This document shows positions 24,203-32,898 of a stretch of 60,913 bases of DNA, in pieces. Each line of letters begins with the position of its first letter. Within the stretch, counting starts at the first letter, position 1. The position numbers and the translations under genes are program-made. Origin of the DNA: Burkholderia aenigmatica (GTDB taxonomy: Bacteria; Pseudomonadota; Gammaproteobacteria; Burkholderiales; Burkholderiaceae); assembly GCF_902499175.1 (NCBI RefSeq), contig NZ_CABVQC010000060.1, positions 1 to 60,913 on the forward strand, given 5' to 3'. The notes beneath the pieces are model-generated. The model saw nothing but the letters and a program-made list of their open reading frames with translations. It made no database searches and was not told the origin of the DNA.

Positions 24203-25111
24203 CTAGGGTCGGTCGACCTCGGAGACGAGCCGCGACGACGCGTCGACATCCACTGGCGCGTCACGATGCCGCACGATCACGTTCGCCTCGTGCGCAAGGC
24301 GCGTGGCGAGCGTTTCCGCGATGAACACCGAACGATGCTGCCCGCCCGTGCAGCCGATGGCGACGGTCAGGTAGCTGCGGTTGTCATCGCGGAAGTGCGG
24401 CAGCCATTTCATCAGGAACGCATGGATGTCGTCGATCATCTGGTGGACGATCGGCAGTGCGTCGAGAAAGGCGATGACCGGCTGGTCGAGCCCGGTGAGC
24501 GGGCGCAACTCATGGTCGTAGTACGGATTCGGCAGCGCGCGCACGTCGAACATCAGGTCGGCGTCGAGCGGCACGCCGCGCTTGAAGCCGAACGATTCGA
24601 ACATCACCATCAGGTCGTTGTTCTTCTGCTCGATGAAGCGCTTGACCCACGTACGCAGCGCGTTCGCGCGCAGCGTGCTCGTGTCGATCTGGTGGCCGAA
24701 TTCGGCGAGCGGCGCGACGAGGTGGCGTTCGCGCTCGATCGCTTCCTCGAGCGACGACAGCAGGCCGACGTTCGCATCGTGCGACACCGAACCGGACAGC
24801 GGATGGCGGCGGCGCGTTTCGGAGAAGCGCTGGATCAGCGCCTGGGTGCTTGCGTTGAGGAACAGGACGCGCACGTCGTGTTCGCGCGACAGCTCGCGGA
24901 TCAGGCCGGGCATTTCGTCGAGCGACGCACTCGAGCGCGCGTCGATCGCGACCGCGAGCCGGCGCTGGCCGTCCTCGGCGAGGTAGCGGGCAAGTTCGGG
25001 GAGCACGTGCGGCGGCAGGTTGTCGACACAGTAATAGCCTGCGTCTTCGAGCGCGTTCAGCGCGACGGACTTGCCTGAGCCGGAGATGCCAGTGATAAGG
25101 ACGATGCGCAT
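24203..25111 (-). CDS. rapZ: RNase adapter / nucleotide-binding protein RapZ
   Basis: P-loop protein that in E. coli binds the sRNA GlmZ and recruits RNase E, linking envelope precursor levels to glmS. 302 residues; Walker A GISGSGKS at about 8-15, the second motif DNLPPHVLPEL, and the C-terminal GCTGGQHRSVFIAE that binds ligand and RNA. The ATG at 25111 begins the canonical MRIVLITGISGSGKS; an in-frame ATG 30 bases upstream is less typical. Located downstream of hprK. Whether GlmZ-like RNAs exist in this organism is unknown to me. Confidence 0.94.
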   Translation of the reverse strand: MRIVLITGISGSGKSVALNALEDAGYYCVDNLPPHVLPELARYLAEDGQRRLAVAIDARSSASLDEMPGLIRELSREHDVRVLFLNASTQALIQRFSETRRRHPLSGSVSHDANVGLLSSLEEAIERERHLVAPLAEFGHQIDTSTLRANALRTWVKRFIEQKNNDLMVMFESFGFKRGVPLDADLMFDVRALPNPYYDHELRPLTGLDQPVIAFLDALPIVHQMIDDIHAFLMKWLPHFRDDNRSYLTVAIGCTGGQHRSVFIAETLATRLAHEANVIVRHRDAPVDVDASSRLVSEVDRP

Positions 25112-25186
25112 GGGAAGCAGAGAATCCTGACGTTTCATCATAGCACCGGCTCGACGCGTCGGCGTTGCGCGGCCGGCGCGTGCGGG

Positions 25187-26155
25187 TTACACCAGTTTGC
25201 CGGGGAACTGACTGTCGGGATCTTGCATCGCGAGTCGTTGCCGATCCATGAAATCGCGCAACGTGTCGATTCCGCGCAACTGCAGGATCGTGTTCCGGAC
25301 GGCCGCCTCGACGAGCACCGCGAGGTTGCGGCCGGCCGCGACCTGGATCGTGACCTTGCTGATCGGCAAGCCGAGCACGTCGACGGTCTGGCTTTCGAGC
25401 GGCAGGCGCTGGAATTCGCCGTCCGGGCGCCGCACGAGCTGGACGATCAGCTTCAGCTTCATTTTCCGCCGCACGGCGGTTTCGCCGAAGATCGTCTTGA
25501 TGTCGAGCAGGCCGAGGCCGCGCACTTCGAGCAGGTTCTGCAGCAGCGGCGGGCAACGCCCTTCGACGAAATCGGGGCCAAGTCGGACGAAATCGACCGC
25601 GTCGTCGGCGACGAGGCCGTGGCCGCGACTGATCAGTTCGAGGCCGAGTTCGCTCTTGCCGAGGCCCGAGTCGCCCGTCAGCAGCACGCCCATCCCGAGG
25701 ATGTCGATGAACACGCCGTGCAGCGTCGCGCGCGGCGCGAGGATCCGCGACATGTAGAGCCGCAGGCTGTCGATCACCGCGGCGGCCGACATCGGCGTGG
25801 TGAACAGCGGGGTCGACGAGCGCGTGCAGCGCAACACGAGTTCGGGGGGCGCGGCGGCGCCGCCGGCGACGACGAGAAACGGCGGTTCGAGCGCGATCAG
25901 CTCGGCCATGTGGCGCGAGCGGTCTTCGTCGGTCTGCCGCTGGTAGTAGTCGATTTCGGCTTCGCCGAGCACCTGGATCCGGTTCGGGTGGATCAGGTTC
26001 AAGTGGCCGACGAGGTCGGCGCTCGAGGTGGCATTGCCGACGGTGTCGGCCGAAAAGCCGCGTTCCCAGCCTTCATGCCCCGTCAGCCAGCTCAGTTTCA
26101 GCGTGGCCGCGTTGTCGTCGAAGATGCTCTGGGCGTTGATGCTGGACGTATCCAT
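25187..26155 (-). CDS. hprK: HPr kinase/phosphorylase
   Basis: Phosphorylates and dephosphorylates HPr on Ser46 in response to energy state. 322 residues: an N-terminal domain of about 130 residues, then the kinase core with P-loop GDSGLGKSELGLELI. The K3-loop signature is present as VRGLGLLDIKTIFGETAVR. The ATG at 26155 (MDTSSINAQSIFDDN) is the family start. Encoded between ptsN and rapZ, the PTS-Ntr control cluster typical of betaproteobacteria; an HPr gene is not in the window. Confidence 0.96.
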   Translation of the reverse strand: MDTSSINAQSIFDDNAATLKLSWLTGHEGWERGFSADTVGNATSSADLVGHLNLIHPNRIQVLGEAEIDYYQRQTDEDRSRHMAELIALEPPFLVVAGGAAAPPELVLRCTRSSTPLFTTPMSAAAVIDSLRLYMSRILAPRATLHGVFIDILGMGVLLTGDSGLGKSELGLELISRGHGLVADDAVDFVRLGPDFVEGRCPPLLQNLLEVRGLGLLDIKTIFGETAVRRKMKLKLIVQLVRRPDGEFQRLPLESQTVDVLGLPISKVTIQVAAGRNLAVLVEAAVRNTILQLRGIDTLRDFMDRQRLAMQDPDSQFPGKLV

Positions 26156-26284
26156 GACTTTCGTCACTCCAATGGACCGGTGCGTGCGTGCGGCGACGGA
26201 CATCGCCATGCCGGGCCGGCGCCGGGCGGCCCTGAACGGCGGCGTGTGCCGCCGCGTACGGGAAAATATTCCGCCCGGATCAAC

Positions 26285-26740
26285 TCAAGGTTGCCACTGA
26301 GTGAGCAGGCGATGCAACTCGGCGACATCCGTTTCGTTGTGCAGACGCTCGCGCGCGTCGCGATCGGACAGCAGTTGCGCGATTTCCGACAGGATCTCGA
26401 GGTGCTGCTGGGTGGCTTGCTCGGGCACGAGCAGGAAAATCAGGAGGCCGACGGGCTGGCCGTCGGGGGCTTCGAACGGGATCGCATCGGCGAGCCGGAC
26501 GAACGCGGCGAGCGGGTGCTTGAGACCCTTGATGCGCCCGTGCGGAATCGCGACGCCTTCGCCGAGCCCGGTCGAGCCGAGGCGCTCGCGCGCGAACAGG
26601 TTGTCCGTGACGGTGCTGCGGGCGATGCCGTTCTGATTCTCGAACATCAGCCCGGCTTGTTCGAACACGCGTTTCTTGCTGGTGACTGAGAGGTCGATGA
26701 CGACGTTCTCTATGGGCAGGATTTTGGCTAGGCGATTCAT
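26285..26740 (-). CDS. ptsN: PTS IIA-like nitrogen regulatory protein
   Basis: Phosphoryl-accepting EIIA-Ntr, final member of the regulatory nitrogen-type PTS chain, acting on partners such as potassium transport and stress regulators. 151 residues. The phosphorylated His lies in GVAIPHGRIKGLKHPL. Start MNRLAKILPIENVV is conserved; an upstream in-frame extension is proline- and alanine-rich and unlikely. Located 129 bases before hprK. Confidence 0.95.
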   Translation of the reverse strand: MNRLAKILPIENVVIDLSVTSKKRVFEQAGLMFENQNGIARSTVTDNLFARERLGSTGLGEGVAIPHGRIKGLKHPLAAFVRLADAIPFEAPDGQPVGLLIFLLVPEQATQQHLEILSEIAQLLSDRDARERLHNETDVAELHRLLTQWQP

Positions 26741-26945
26741 GTTGGCAGGCGATTGGGCGGCCTGGGGTCTCCTTGCGGCGGCAGACTGATTACCCATGTT
26801 CGGCGATATCAAGGCGTTCGGCATCGGCAACCTGCAAGGCAGCTACCGCGTCCAGCGCCCCCCGGCGATAACCGGAACATTATAGAGCACAGCCGCGTGC
26901 GTGGCGCAGCGCGGACAGACCGGTTGCACCACTGCGCGGAGTCGC

Positions 26946-26971
26946 AAAAAAAACGCCCGGCGAACCGGGCG
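26946..26971 (-). terminator. Rho-independent terminator after hpf
   Basis: CGCCCGG and CCGGGCG pair around CGAA; the minus strand continues with eight T. It lies 21 bases after the hpf stop and separates rpoN-hpf from ptsN-hprK-rapZ. The 205 bases 26741-26945 hold no gene and presumably include the ptsN promoter. Confidence 0.88.
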
Positions 26972-26992
26972 ACGTGTGTGTTGCGGTGAAGG

Positions 26993-27352
26993 TTACTGCG
27001 GCGGCAGTTCGATCTGGTCGATCGACGGTTGAAGCTTGATCGGGTCGTGCGCGTGCGTTTGCAGGCGCTCCATGTGCTTGACGACCTGGCGATCCAGCTT
27101 GTCGATCAGCAGATCGATCGCTGCATACAGATTACCGTTGGCGCTTTCGACGAAGATGTCCTTGCCCTTCAGGTGCAGGTTGATTTCCGCGCGCTGCTGC
27201 TTGTCCTTTTCCTTGTGGTTGTCGACCGAGAGGATCACAGTGCCATCGATCACCTGATCGCTATGCCGTAGCACCCGGTCCAGCTTGGTGATCACGTATT
27301 CGCGAATTGCAGGCGTGACTTCGAGATGATGTCCACTGATCTTCAGGTTCAT
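26993..27352 (-). CDS. hpf: Ribosome hibernation-promoting factor (HPF/RaiA family)
   Basis: Binds the 30S decoding site and inactivates ribosomes in stationary phase. 119 residues with the HPF beta-alpha-beta-beta-beta-alpha fold: MNLKISGHHLEVTPAIREYV, INLHLKGKDIFVES, and DLLIDKLDRQVVKHMERLQT. It lacks the C-terminal dimerisation domain of long HPF, so it belongs to the short or intermediate class. Located 158 bases after rpoN, the classic rpoN-hpf-ptsN order. Confidence 0.95.
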   Translation of the reverse strand: MNLKISGHHLEVTPAIREYVITKLDRVLRHSDQVIDGTVILSVDNHKEKDKQQRAEINLHLKGKDIFVESANGNLYAAIDLLIDKLDRQVVKHMERLQTHAHDPIKLQPSIDQIELPPQ

Positions 27353-27510
27353 AGTGCTTCTCCAAGCGAGTGACCACCCGGCCGCATCGAGGCGGCGCTC
27401 CGGTCGACTTGCCCGTGCCGCACGAGGCGGCGTATCGCGGACAGGTCGCCCGGCCTGTTCCCCGTATGCGCGGTGGCCGGAACACGCCTGCCGCCGGGCA
27501 GGCAGCAGGC

Positions 27511-29016
27511 TTAAAGAGACTTGCGCAGATTCACTGCCGGGATCTTGAGGGCTTCGCGGTACTTCGCAACCGTGCGGCGCGCGACCACGAATCCTTGTTC
27601 TGCCAGCAGCTCGGCAATGCGGCTGTCCGAAAGTGGCGATTTAGGGTCTTCAGCTCCTATCAGTTGCTTGATGAGGGCTCGGATGGCTGTCGACGAAGCG
27701 GCGCCTCCGGTGTCGGTCGAAACGTGAGATCCGAAGAAGTACTTAAATTCAAGCGTCCCGAACGGGGTCAGCATGTACTTCCCGGTTGTCACACGGCTGA
27801 CAGTCGACTCGTGTAGGCCCAGCGTATCAGCTATTTCCCGCAAAACCAAGGGGCGCATGGCAATTTCACCGTGCGCAAAGAAGTTCTTTTGACGCTCGAC
27901 AATCGCCTGCGCGACACGCAGGATCGTGTCGAATCGCTGCTGGATGTTTTTGATCAGCCAGCGTGCTTCCTGGAGCTGCTGTTTGAGCGAACCGGCCGAC
28001 GGATCGCCGCGGCTGTTGCGCAGGATGTTCGCGTAGAGGTTGTTGATCCGCAGGCGCGGCACGACCTCCGGATTGAGTTCCGCGAGCCATCCCTGGCCGG
28101 CCTTCTTCACGATGATGTCGGGCACGACGTAGTCGGCCTCGGCCTTGCCGTATGCGGCGCCGGGGAACGGCTCCAGCGAGCGGATCAGCGTGTGCGCGTC
28201 GCGCAGCGCGTCGTCGCTCGCCTTCAGGTGCTTGCGCAACCGCGTGAAGTCGCGGGCGGCGAGCAGTTCGAGATGCTGCGACACGATCTCGAGCGCGAGC
28301 GTGCGCGTCGGGGACGGATCGAGGCGCAGCAACTGCAGCTTCAGGCATTCGGAGGCGGAGCGGGCACCGACCCCGGCCGGATCGAAGCTGTGCAGCAGCG
28401 CGAGCGCCGCGTTCAGTTCGTCGCAGTCGATCTCCAGCTCGGGCGGCAGGTCGGCGAGCACTTCATCGAGCGTCGCGGTCAGGTAGCCGTCGTCGTCGAG
28501 CGATTCGATCAGGAACATCACGAGCGCACGATCGCGCGGGCCGGCCTGCGTGACGCGCAACTGCGCGGACAGGTGGTCGCGCAGCGACGTCGCCGCTTCC
28601 TGTACCTGCAGCGGGGGGAGGTCGTCGTCGTCGGATGCGCCGCTCGAGCGGCCGAATTCGTCGAGATTCCACTGCGGGCCGTCGTTGCCGTCACCGGACC
28701 CGTAACCGTCGTACTCGTCCGCGCCGGCCGGCTCGTCGCGCTCGGCGCGATCGCTCGACGAGCTGCTGCTGTTCGTCGAAGTGGGCTCGGTGTTCTGCGC
28801 GGGCGGCGTCTGCGCGATCAACGATCCGTCCGCTGCGACGCGCAGCGGGCTCGCGATCCATTCGTCGTCGTTCTCGAGCAGCGGGTTCTGCGCGACGGCC
28901 ATCGCGACTTCCTGCTGCAATTCGAGCGTCGACAACTGCAGGAGCCGGATCGACTGCTGTAGCTGGGGCGTCAGCGCCAGATGTTGCGACAGGCGGAGTT
29001 GAAGGCTGGCTTTCAT
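27511..29016 (-). CDS. rpoN: RNA polymerase sigma-54 factor
   Basis: Alternative sigma factor for nitrogen, motility and other promoters activated by AAA+ enhancer proteins. 501 residues. Region I is the glutamine/leucine-rich LRLSQHLALTPQLQQSIRLL, followed by an acidic region II. The C-terminal RpoN box reads ARRTVAKYREAL. The ATG at 29016 begins the conserved MKASLQLRLSQH. Roughly 27,590-27,890 (the core-to-HTH part, VLREIADTLGLHESTVSRVT) shows lower GC and codons such as ATA, CTT, GGA and ACA, in contrast to the rest of the gene; the protein remains intact. Confidence 0.97.
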   Translation of the reverse strand: MKASLQLRLSQHLALTPQLQQSIRLLQLSTLELQQEVAMAVAQNPLLENDDEWIASPLRVAADGSLIAQTPPAQNTEPTSTNSSSSSSDRAERDEPAGADEYDGYGSGDGNDGPQWNLDEFGRSSGASDDDDLPPLQVQEAATSLRDHLSAQLRVTQAGPRDRALVMFLIESLDDDGYLTATLDEVLADLPPELEIDCDELNAALALLHSFDPAGVGARSASECLKLQLLRLDPSPTRTLALEIVSQHLELLAARDFTRLRKHLKASDDALRDAHTLIRSLEPFPGAAYGKAEADYVVPDIIVKKAGQGWLAELNPEVVPRLRINNLYANILRNSRGDPSAGSLKQQLQEARWLIKNIQQRFDTILRVAQAIVERQKNFFAHGEIAMRPLVLREIADTLGLHESTVSRVTTGKYMLTPFGTLEFKYFFGSHVSTDTGGAASSTAIRALIKQLIGAEDPKSPLSDSRIAELLAEQGFVVARRTVAKYREALKIPAVNLRKSL

Positions 29017-29176
29017 GGCAAGGAGGGAGTCATACCGGCAGTTTGCCACGACCCAGGCGCGTTGAGCCATCCGCGATTACGCGCGGCGCGCCGCCCGGCC
29101 GCGGGCATGGCCGCGAAGCGGGGCGCGGCCCCGCGCGGCGACGCCGGGCGGGGTGCAGCCAGCCACGAGGGGGGAG

Positions 29177-29953
29177 TTACATCCGGAAGTGTTCGCCGAG
29201 GTACACGCGGCGCACGCTTTCGTTTTCGATGATTTCGCTCGGCGCACCGGCGGCGAGCACCGAGCCGTCGCTGATGATGTAGGCGTGGTCGCAGATGCCG
29301 AGCGTTTCGCGGACGTTGTGATCGGTAATCAGCACGCCGATGTTGCGCTGCTTCAGGAACTTGACGATCTTCTGGATCTCGAGCACCGCGATCGGGTCGA
29401 CGCCGGCGAACGGTTCGTCGAGCAGGATGAAGTTCGGGTTGGTGGCCAGCGCGCGCGCGATTTCGACCCGGCGCCGTTCGCCGCCCGACAGCGACAGCGC
29501 GGGGTTCTCGCGCAGGTGGCCGATCTGCAGCTCGTCGAGCAGCGCTTCGGTGCGCGACGAGATCGCGTCCTTCGACAGCCGCTTGCCGTCTTCGCCGTGC
29601 TGCAGCTCGAGCACCGCGCGGATGTTTTCCTCGACGGTCAGCTTGCGGAACACCGACGCTTCCTGCGGCAGGTACGACAGGCCGAGCGATGCGCGCTTGT
29701 GGATCGGCAGCAGGCTGATCGAGCTGCCGTTCAGCGAGATCTCGCCCGCGTCGAGCGGCACGAGGCCGACGATCATGTAGAACGACGTGGTCTTGCCCGC
29801 GCCGTTCGGGCCGAGCAGGCCGACGACTTCGCCGCTCTTCACGTCGAGCGACACGTCCTTGACGACCGTGCGCGAGCCGTAGCGTTTCTTCAGGTTGCGG
29901 ACGACGAGCGAGCTCGTGGTGCCGGCCGGCTGGCGGTTCGGTAGCGCGTTCAT
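29177..29953 (-). CDS. lptB: LPS export ABC transporter ATPase LptB
   Basis: Cytoplasmic ATPase driving LptFG extraction of LPS from the inner membrane. 258 residues. Walker A GPNGAGKTTSFYMIVGL, signature LSGGERRRVEIARALA, Walker B FILLDEPFAGVDPIAV. Its start overlaps the lptA stop by four bases (ATGA). A gap of 160 bases separates it from rpoN, so rpoN may have its own promoter or read through. Confidence 0.97.
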   Translation of the reverse strand: MNALPNRQPAGTTSSLVVRNLKKRYGSRTVVKDVSLDVKSGEVVGLLGPNGAGKTTSFYMIVGLVPLDAGEISLNGSSISLLPIHKRASLGLSYLPQEASVFRKLTVEENIRAVLELQHGEDGKRLSKDAISSRTEALLDELQIGHLRENPALSLSGGERRRVEIARALATNPNFILLDEPFAGVDPIAVLEIQKIVKFLKQRNIGVLITDHNVRETLGICDHAYIISDGSVLAAGAPSEIIENESVRRVYLGEHFRM

Positions 29954-30639
29954 TGGCCCGGCGCCCCCTGGATCGTGGTCGACGGCGACAGCTTCGCCGG
30001 CGCGCCGTTCAGCGGCGCAGGACCGCCGTTCTTCGGCGACAGCATCGCGCGCACACGGCCGTTCGGGTTGCCCGGCGCGGCGACGTCCTTGCCGCCCTTC
30101 GCGGTGTAGAAGTCGCGCTGGCCGTCGTACGTGATCACGCTGCCGTGCACGGTATCGGCAATCGTCGACGTGCCCTGCAGGCGGCGCACGGTCGCGGCGG
30201 TGGTCAGCGTGGTCAGGTCCTGCTTGCCGTCGTAGTCGATGCGCTCGGCGTCGCCGTCGATGTACTCGTCGATGCCTTCGCGCTTCTGGCGGAACGTCGC
30301 GTGCTTCTTGCCGCTGCCGAACGACGTGGCGTACTGATAGCCTTCCGGATCCTGGCGCACTTCGACGCGATCGCCCTTGATGACGATCGTGCCCTTCGTG
30401 ATCACGACGTTGCCGGTGGCGACCGTGACCTGCTTCAGGTCGTCATAGGTCAGGTTGTCGGCCTCGACGTTGATCGGCTTGTTCTGGTCGGCCTTCTCGG
30501 CATGGGCGAGCGGCGCCAGCCCGACCAGCGGGAGCGCCACGAGCGCCGCGGCAAGCGCGGCGCGGACGGCGCGCGCAGCGCCGCCGGAAATCTGTCGAGG
30601 GAACGGTTCGTTCATGCAGTCACGTGAGGGAAGCGTCAC
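29950..30639 (-). CDS. lptA: Periplasmic LPS-bridge protein LptA
   Basis: OstA-fold protein that polymerises to bridge LPS across the periplasm. 229 residues with signal peptide (cleavage after LAPLAHA). The OstA jellyroll core includes INVEADNLTYDDLKQVTVAT, GNVVITKGTIVIKGDRVEV and YIDGDAERIDYDGKQDLTTL. I chose the GTG at 30639 because it overlaps the lptC stop (GTGA) and has AAAGG 10 bases upstream. An ATG at 30615 is an alternative but has no ribosome-binding site; either gives a full signal peptide. Confidence 0.93.
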   Translation of the reverse strand: MTLPSRDCMNEPFPRQISGGAARAVRAALAAALVALPLVGLAPLAHAEKADQNKPINVEADNLTYDDLKQVTVATGNVVITKGTIVIKGDRVEVRQDPEGYQYATSFGSGKKHATFRQKREGIDEYIDGDAERIDYDGKQDLTTLTTAATVRRLQGTSTIADTVHGSVITYDGQRDFYTAKGGKDVAAPGNPNGRVRAMLSPKNGGPAPLNGAPAKLSPSTTIQGAPGQ

Positions 30640-31250
30640 TTGGGTTGACCTTTCGAGCCGCCGGACGTGTCCGCCGCGGCGATCGTGCCGCGCACGTTGC
30701 CGTAAAGCTCGATGACCCGGGTGACGTTGTTGTACTTCATGCCGTCGGTCGCATTGACGAGCGACAGGCCGCGCTGAAGTTTAACCGGCTTTTCGGTCTG
30801 GATCACATCGTCATTGACGAAGATCCGGAAATGCTGGGAATCGGCCTGCATCTGCGGATCGCCGCCGCCGGCCGCACGCAGGATGCGCGCGTCGTCGTAC
30901 AAGTCGACGATCGACACGTCGCCGTTGACGGTGCCGCGCTTCGCGGTGGTTGTGACGACCGGCTTGCCGGGCTGGAACGCGCGCACGGCCGGATCGGTCA
31001 GGTCGCTGTCTTCAGTGTCTTCGTAATGGATCAGCTTCGCGGCCGTCAGCCGGTACTGGGTCGCGCCGGACTGGTCGAGCTCGGTGACCGAGAAGTTGTC
31101 GGCGAAATAGTCGGGCGTATGGCGCTTCGGCTGCACGGCGCCCTCGCCGGGCGGCGGCAGCGTGGCCTGCAGCAGCCACCAGGTGATGCCCGCGAGCGCG
31201 GCGACCGCGACGAGCGGCAGCAACTGGGTCCAGCGGAAGTGCTTGTTCAT
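30636..31250 (-). CDS. lptC: LPS export protein LptC
   Basis: Inner-membrane bitopic protein linking LptBFG to LptA. 204 residues: one N-terminal transmembrane anchor (LLPLVAVAALAGITWWLLQA) and a periplasmic jellyroll domain. YFADNFSVTELDQSGATQYR and MQADSQHFRIFVNDDVIQTE are typical. Three bases separate it from kdsC, and it overlaps lptA by four bases. Confidence 0.95.
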   Translation of the reverse strand: MNKHFRWTQLLPLVAVAALAGITWWLLQATLPPPGEGAVQPKRHTPDYFADNFSVTELDQSGATQYRLTAAKLIHYEDTEDSDLTDPAVRAFQPGKPVVTTTAKRGTVNGDVSIVDLYDDARILRAAGGGDPQMQADSQHFRIFVNDDVIQTEKPVKLQRGLSLVNATDGMKYNNVTRVIELYGNVRGTIAAADTSGGSKGQPK

Positions 31251-31253
31251 CCG

Positions 31254-31790
31254 TCAGGCTCCGCAGGCGGCCGCGAGCAGCGCGTCGTAGCGGCGCTGCG
31301 CGCGCAGGATCGCGTCGCAGACTTCGCGTACGGCGCCGTGGCCGCCGCGGGCCTCGGCCACCCAGTGCGCGCGGGCGATCACCTCGGGGTGCGCATTCGC
31401 GGGGGCGGTCGCGAAGCCGCAGCGCAGCATCACGGGCAGGTCGGGCCAGTCGTCGCCCATGTAGCCGCACTGGTCGGCGGTGAGGCCGAGCGACGCGATC
31501 AGGTCGGCGAACACGGTGAGCTTGTTCTCGACGCCCTGGAACAGGTGCGCGATCTTCATTTCCTTCGCGCGCGCCGCGACGATTTCCGAGCGGCGGCCCG
31601 TGATGATCGCGGTTGCGATGCCGGCTTCGCCGAGCAGCTTCACGCCATGGCCGTCGAGCGAATTGAACGACTTCATCGCGTCGCCGGCCGCGGTAAACAG
31701 CAGGCCGCCGTCGGTCAGCACGCCGTCGACGTCGAAAATCATCAGCTTCACGCGGTTGGCGCGTTCGGCCGCAGTCAGCGCTGCGCTCAT
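31254..31790 (-). CDS. kdsC: Kdo-8-phosphate phosphatase KdsC
   Basis: HAD-family phosphatase giving free Kdo for LPS core synthesis. 178 residues; HAD motif I DVDGVLTDGGL, Asn/Thr motif AIITGRRSEIV, and motif IV GDDWPDLPVM. The start ATG overlaps the kdsD stop by one base (TGATG), indicating translational coupling. Confidence 0.96.
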   Translation of the reverse strand: MSAALTAAERANRVKLMIFDVDGVLTDGGLLFTAAGDAMKSFNSLDGHGVKLLGEAGIATAIITGRRSEIVAARAKEMKIAHLFQGVENKLTVFADLIASLGLTADQCGYMGDDWPDLPVMLRCGFATAPANAHPEVIARAHWVAEARGGHGAVREVCDAILRAQRRYDALLAAACGA

Positions 31791-32773
31791 CAGATCACCT
31801 TCTTCGAAAACAGGTCGTGCATGTTCAGCGCGCCGATCAGCGCGCCGTTGGCATCGACCACCAGCATCTGGTTGATCCGGTGACGCTCCATCAGTTCCAC
31901 GGCCTCGACCGCCAGGTGATCCGGCGCGATCGTGCGCGGGTCGCGCGTCATCACGTCGGTGATCGGCAGCGCGCGGAAATCGCCGTCGCGCGCGAGCACG
32001 CGGCGCAGGTCGCCATCCGTGAAGATGCCGGCGACCTTGCCGTCGGCGTCGACCACGGCGGTCATGCCGAGGCGTTTCGCGGTGATCTGGAACAGCGCGT
32101 CCGACAGCGTCGCGTCGAGCCCGACGTACGGGACGTCGTCGCCCGAGCGCATCACGTCGCGCACGTAGGTGAGCAGGCGCCGGCCGAGTGCGCCGCCCGG
32201 GTGCGAGCGCGCGAAATCTTCCGACCCGAAGCCGCGCGCGTCGAGCACGGCGACGGCGAGCGCGTCGCCGAGCGCGAGCGCGGCGGTCGTGCTCGCGGTG
32301 GGCGCGAGGTTCAGCGGGCAGGCCTCCTTCGAGACCGCGGCGTTCAGGTTCACGTCGGCGAGCGTGCCGAGGCTCGATTCCGCGCGGCCCGTGATCGCGA
32401 TCAGCTTCGCGCCGATCCGCTTCACGAGCGGCAGGATCGCGACGAGTTCTTCGGATTCGCCGGAATAGGAGATGCCGATGAAGACGTCGTCGGAGGTGAC
32501 CATCCCGAGGTCGCCGTGGCTGGCCTCGGCAGGGTGGACGAAGAAGGCCGGCGTGCCGGTGCTGGCCAGCGTGGCCGCGATCTTGCGGGCGATATGCCCC
32601 GATTTGCCGATACCGGACACCACCACGCGGCCGCGGCAGCCGAGCAGCAGCGCGACGGCCTGGACGAAGCCGCCGTCGAGCTGGTCGCGCAGCGCGCGCA
32701 CGGCGTCCGCCTCGATGTCGAGCACGTCGCGGGCGAGCGCGAGCGCCCGATCATCATTGATTTTCGCTATCAT
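31790..32773 (-). CDS. kdsD: Arabinose-5-phosphate isomerase KdsD
   Basis: Converts ribulose 5-phosphate to arabinose 5-phosphate, the first precursor of Kdo. 327 residues: an N-terminal SIS domain with VVVSGIGKSGHIARKIAATL and SYSGESEELVAILP, then two CBS domains ending in MERHRINQMLVVDANGALIG. First gene of the kdsD-kdsC-lptC-lptA-lptB operon; divergent from the antiporter gene across 125 bases. Confidence 0.96.
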   Translation of the reverse strand: MIAKINDDRALALARDVLDIEADAVRALRDQLDGGFVQAVALLLGCRGRVVVSGIGKSGHIARKIAATLASTGTPAFFVHPAEASHGDLGMVTSDDVFIGISYSGESEELVAILPLVKRIGAKLIAITGRAESSLGTLADVNLNAAVSKEACPLNLAPTASTTAALALGDALAVAVLDARGFGSEDFARSHPGGALGRRLLTYVRDVMRSGDDVPYVGLDATLSDALFQITAKRLGMTAVVDADGKVAGIFTDGDLRRVLARDGDFRALPITDVMTRDPRTIAPDHLAVEAVELMERHRINQMLVVDANGALIGALNMHDLFSKKVI

Positions 32774-32898
32774 GCGCGGAGTATAGCAAAGGCGTTTGTT
32801 CGCCGCGCCGGGCCTTCGGACTCGTCCGAGGTCGCCCGACCACCGCCACCACCCGCGCCCGCATTGCCGTGGCCCCGACGAACGAGGACGCTTCGCCT

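Noticed and set aside
27486..27503. Hairpin GCCTGCC/GGCAGGC after rpoN as a terminator
   Set aside because: No T-run on the minus strand; hpf follows on the same strand, so read-through is likely.
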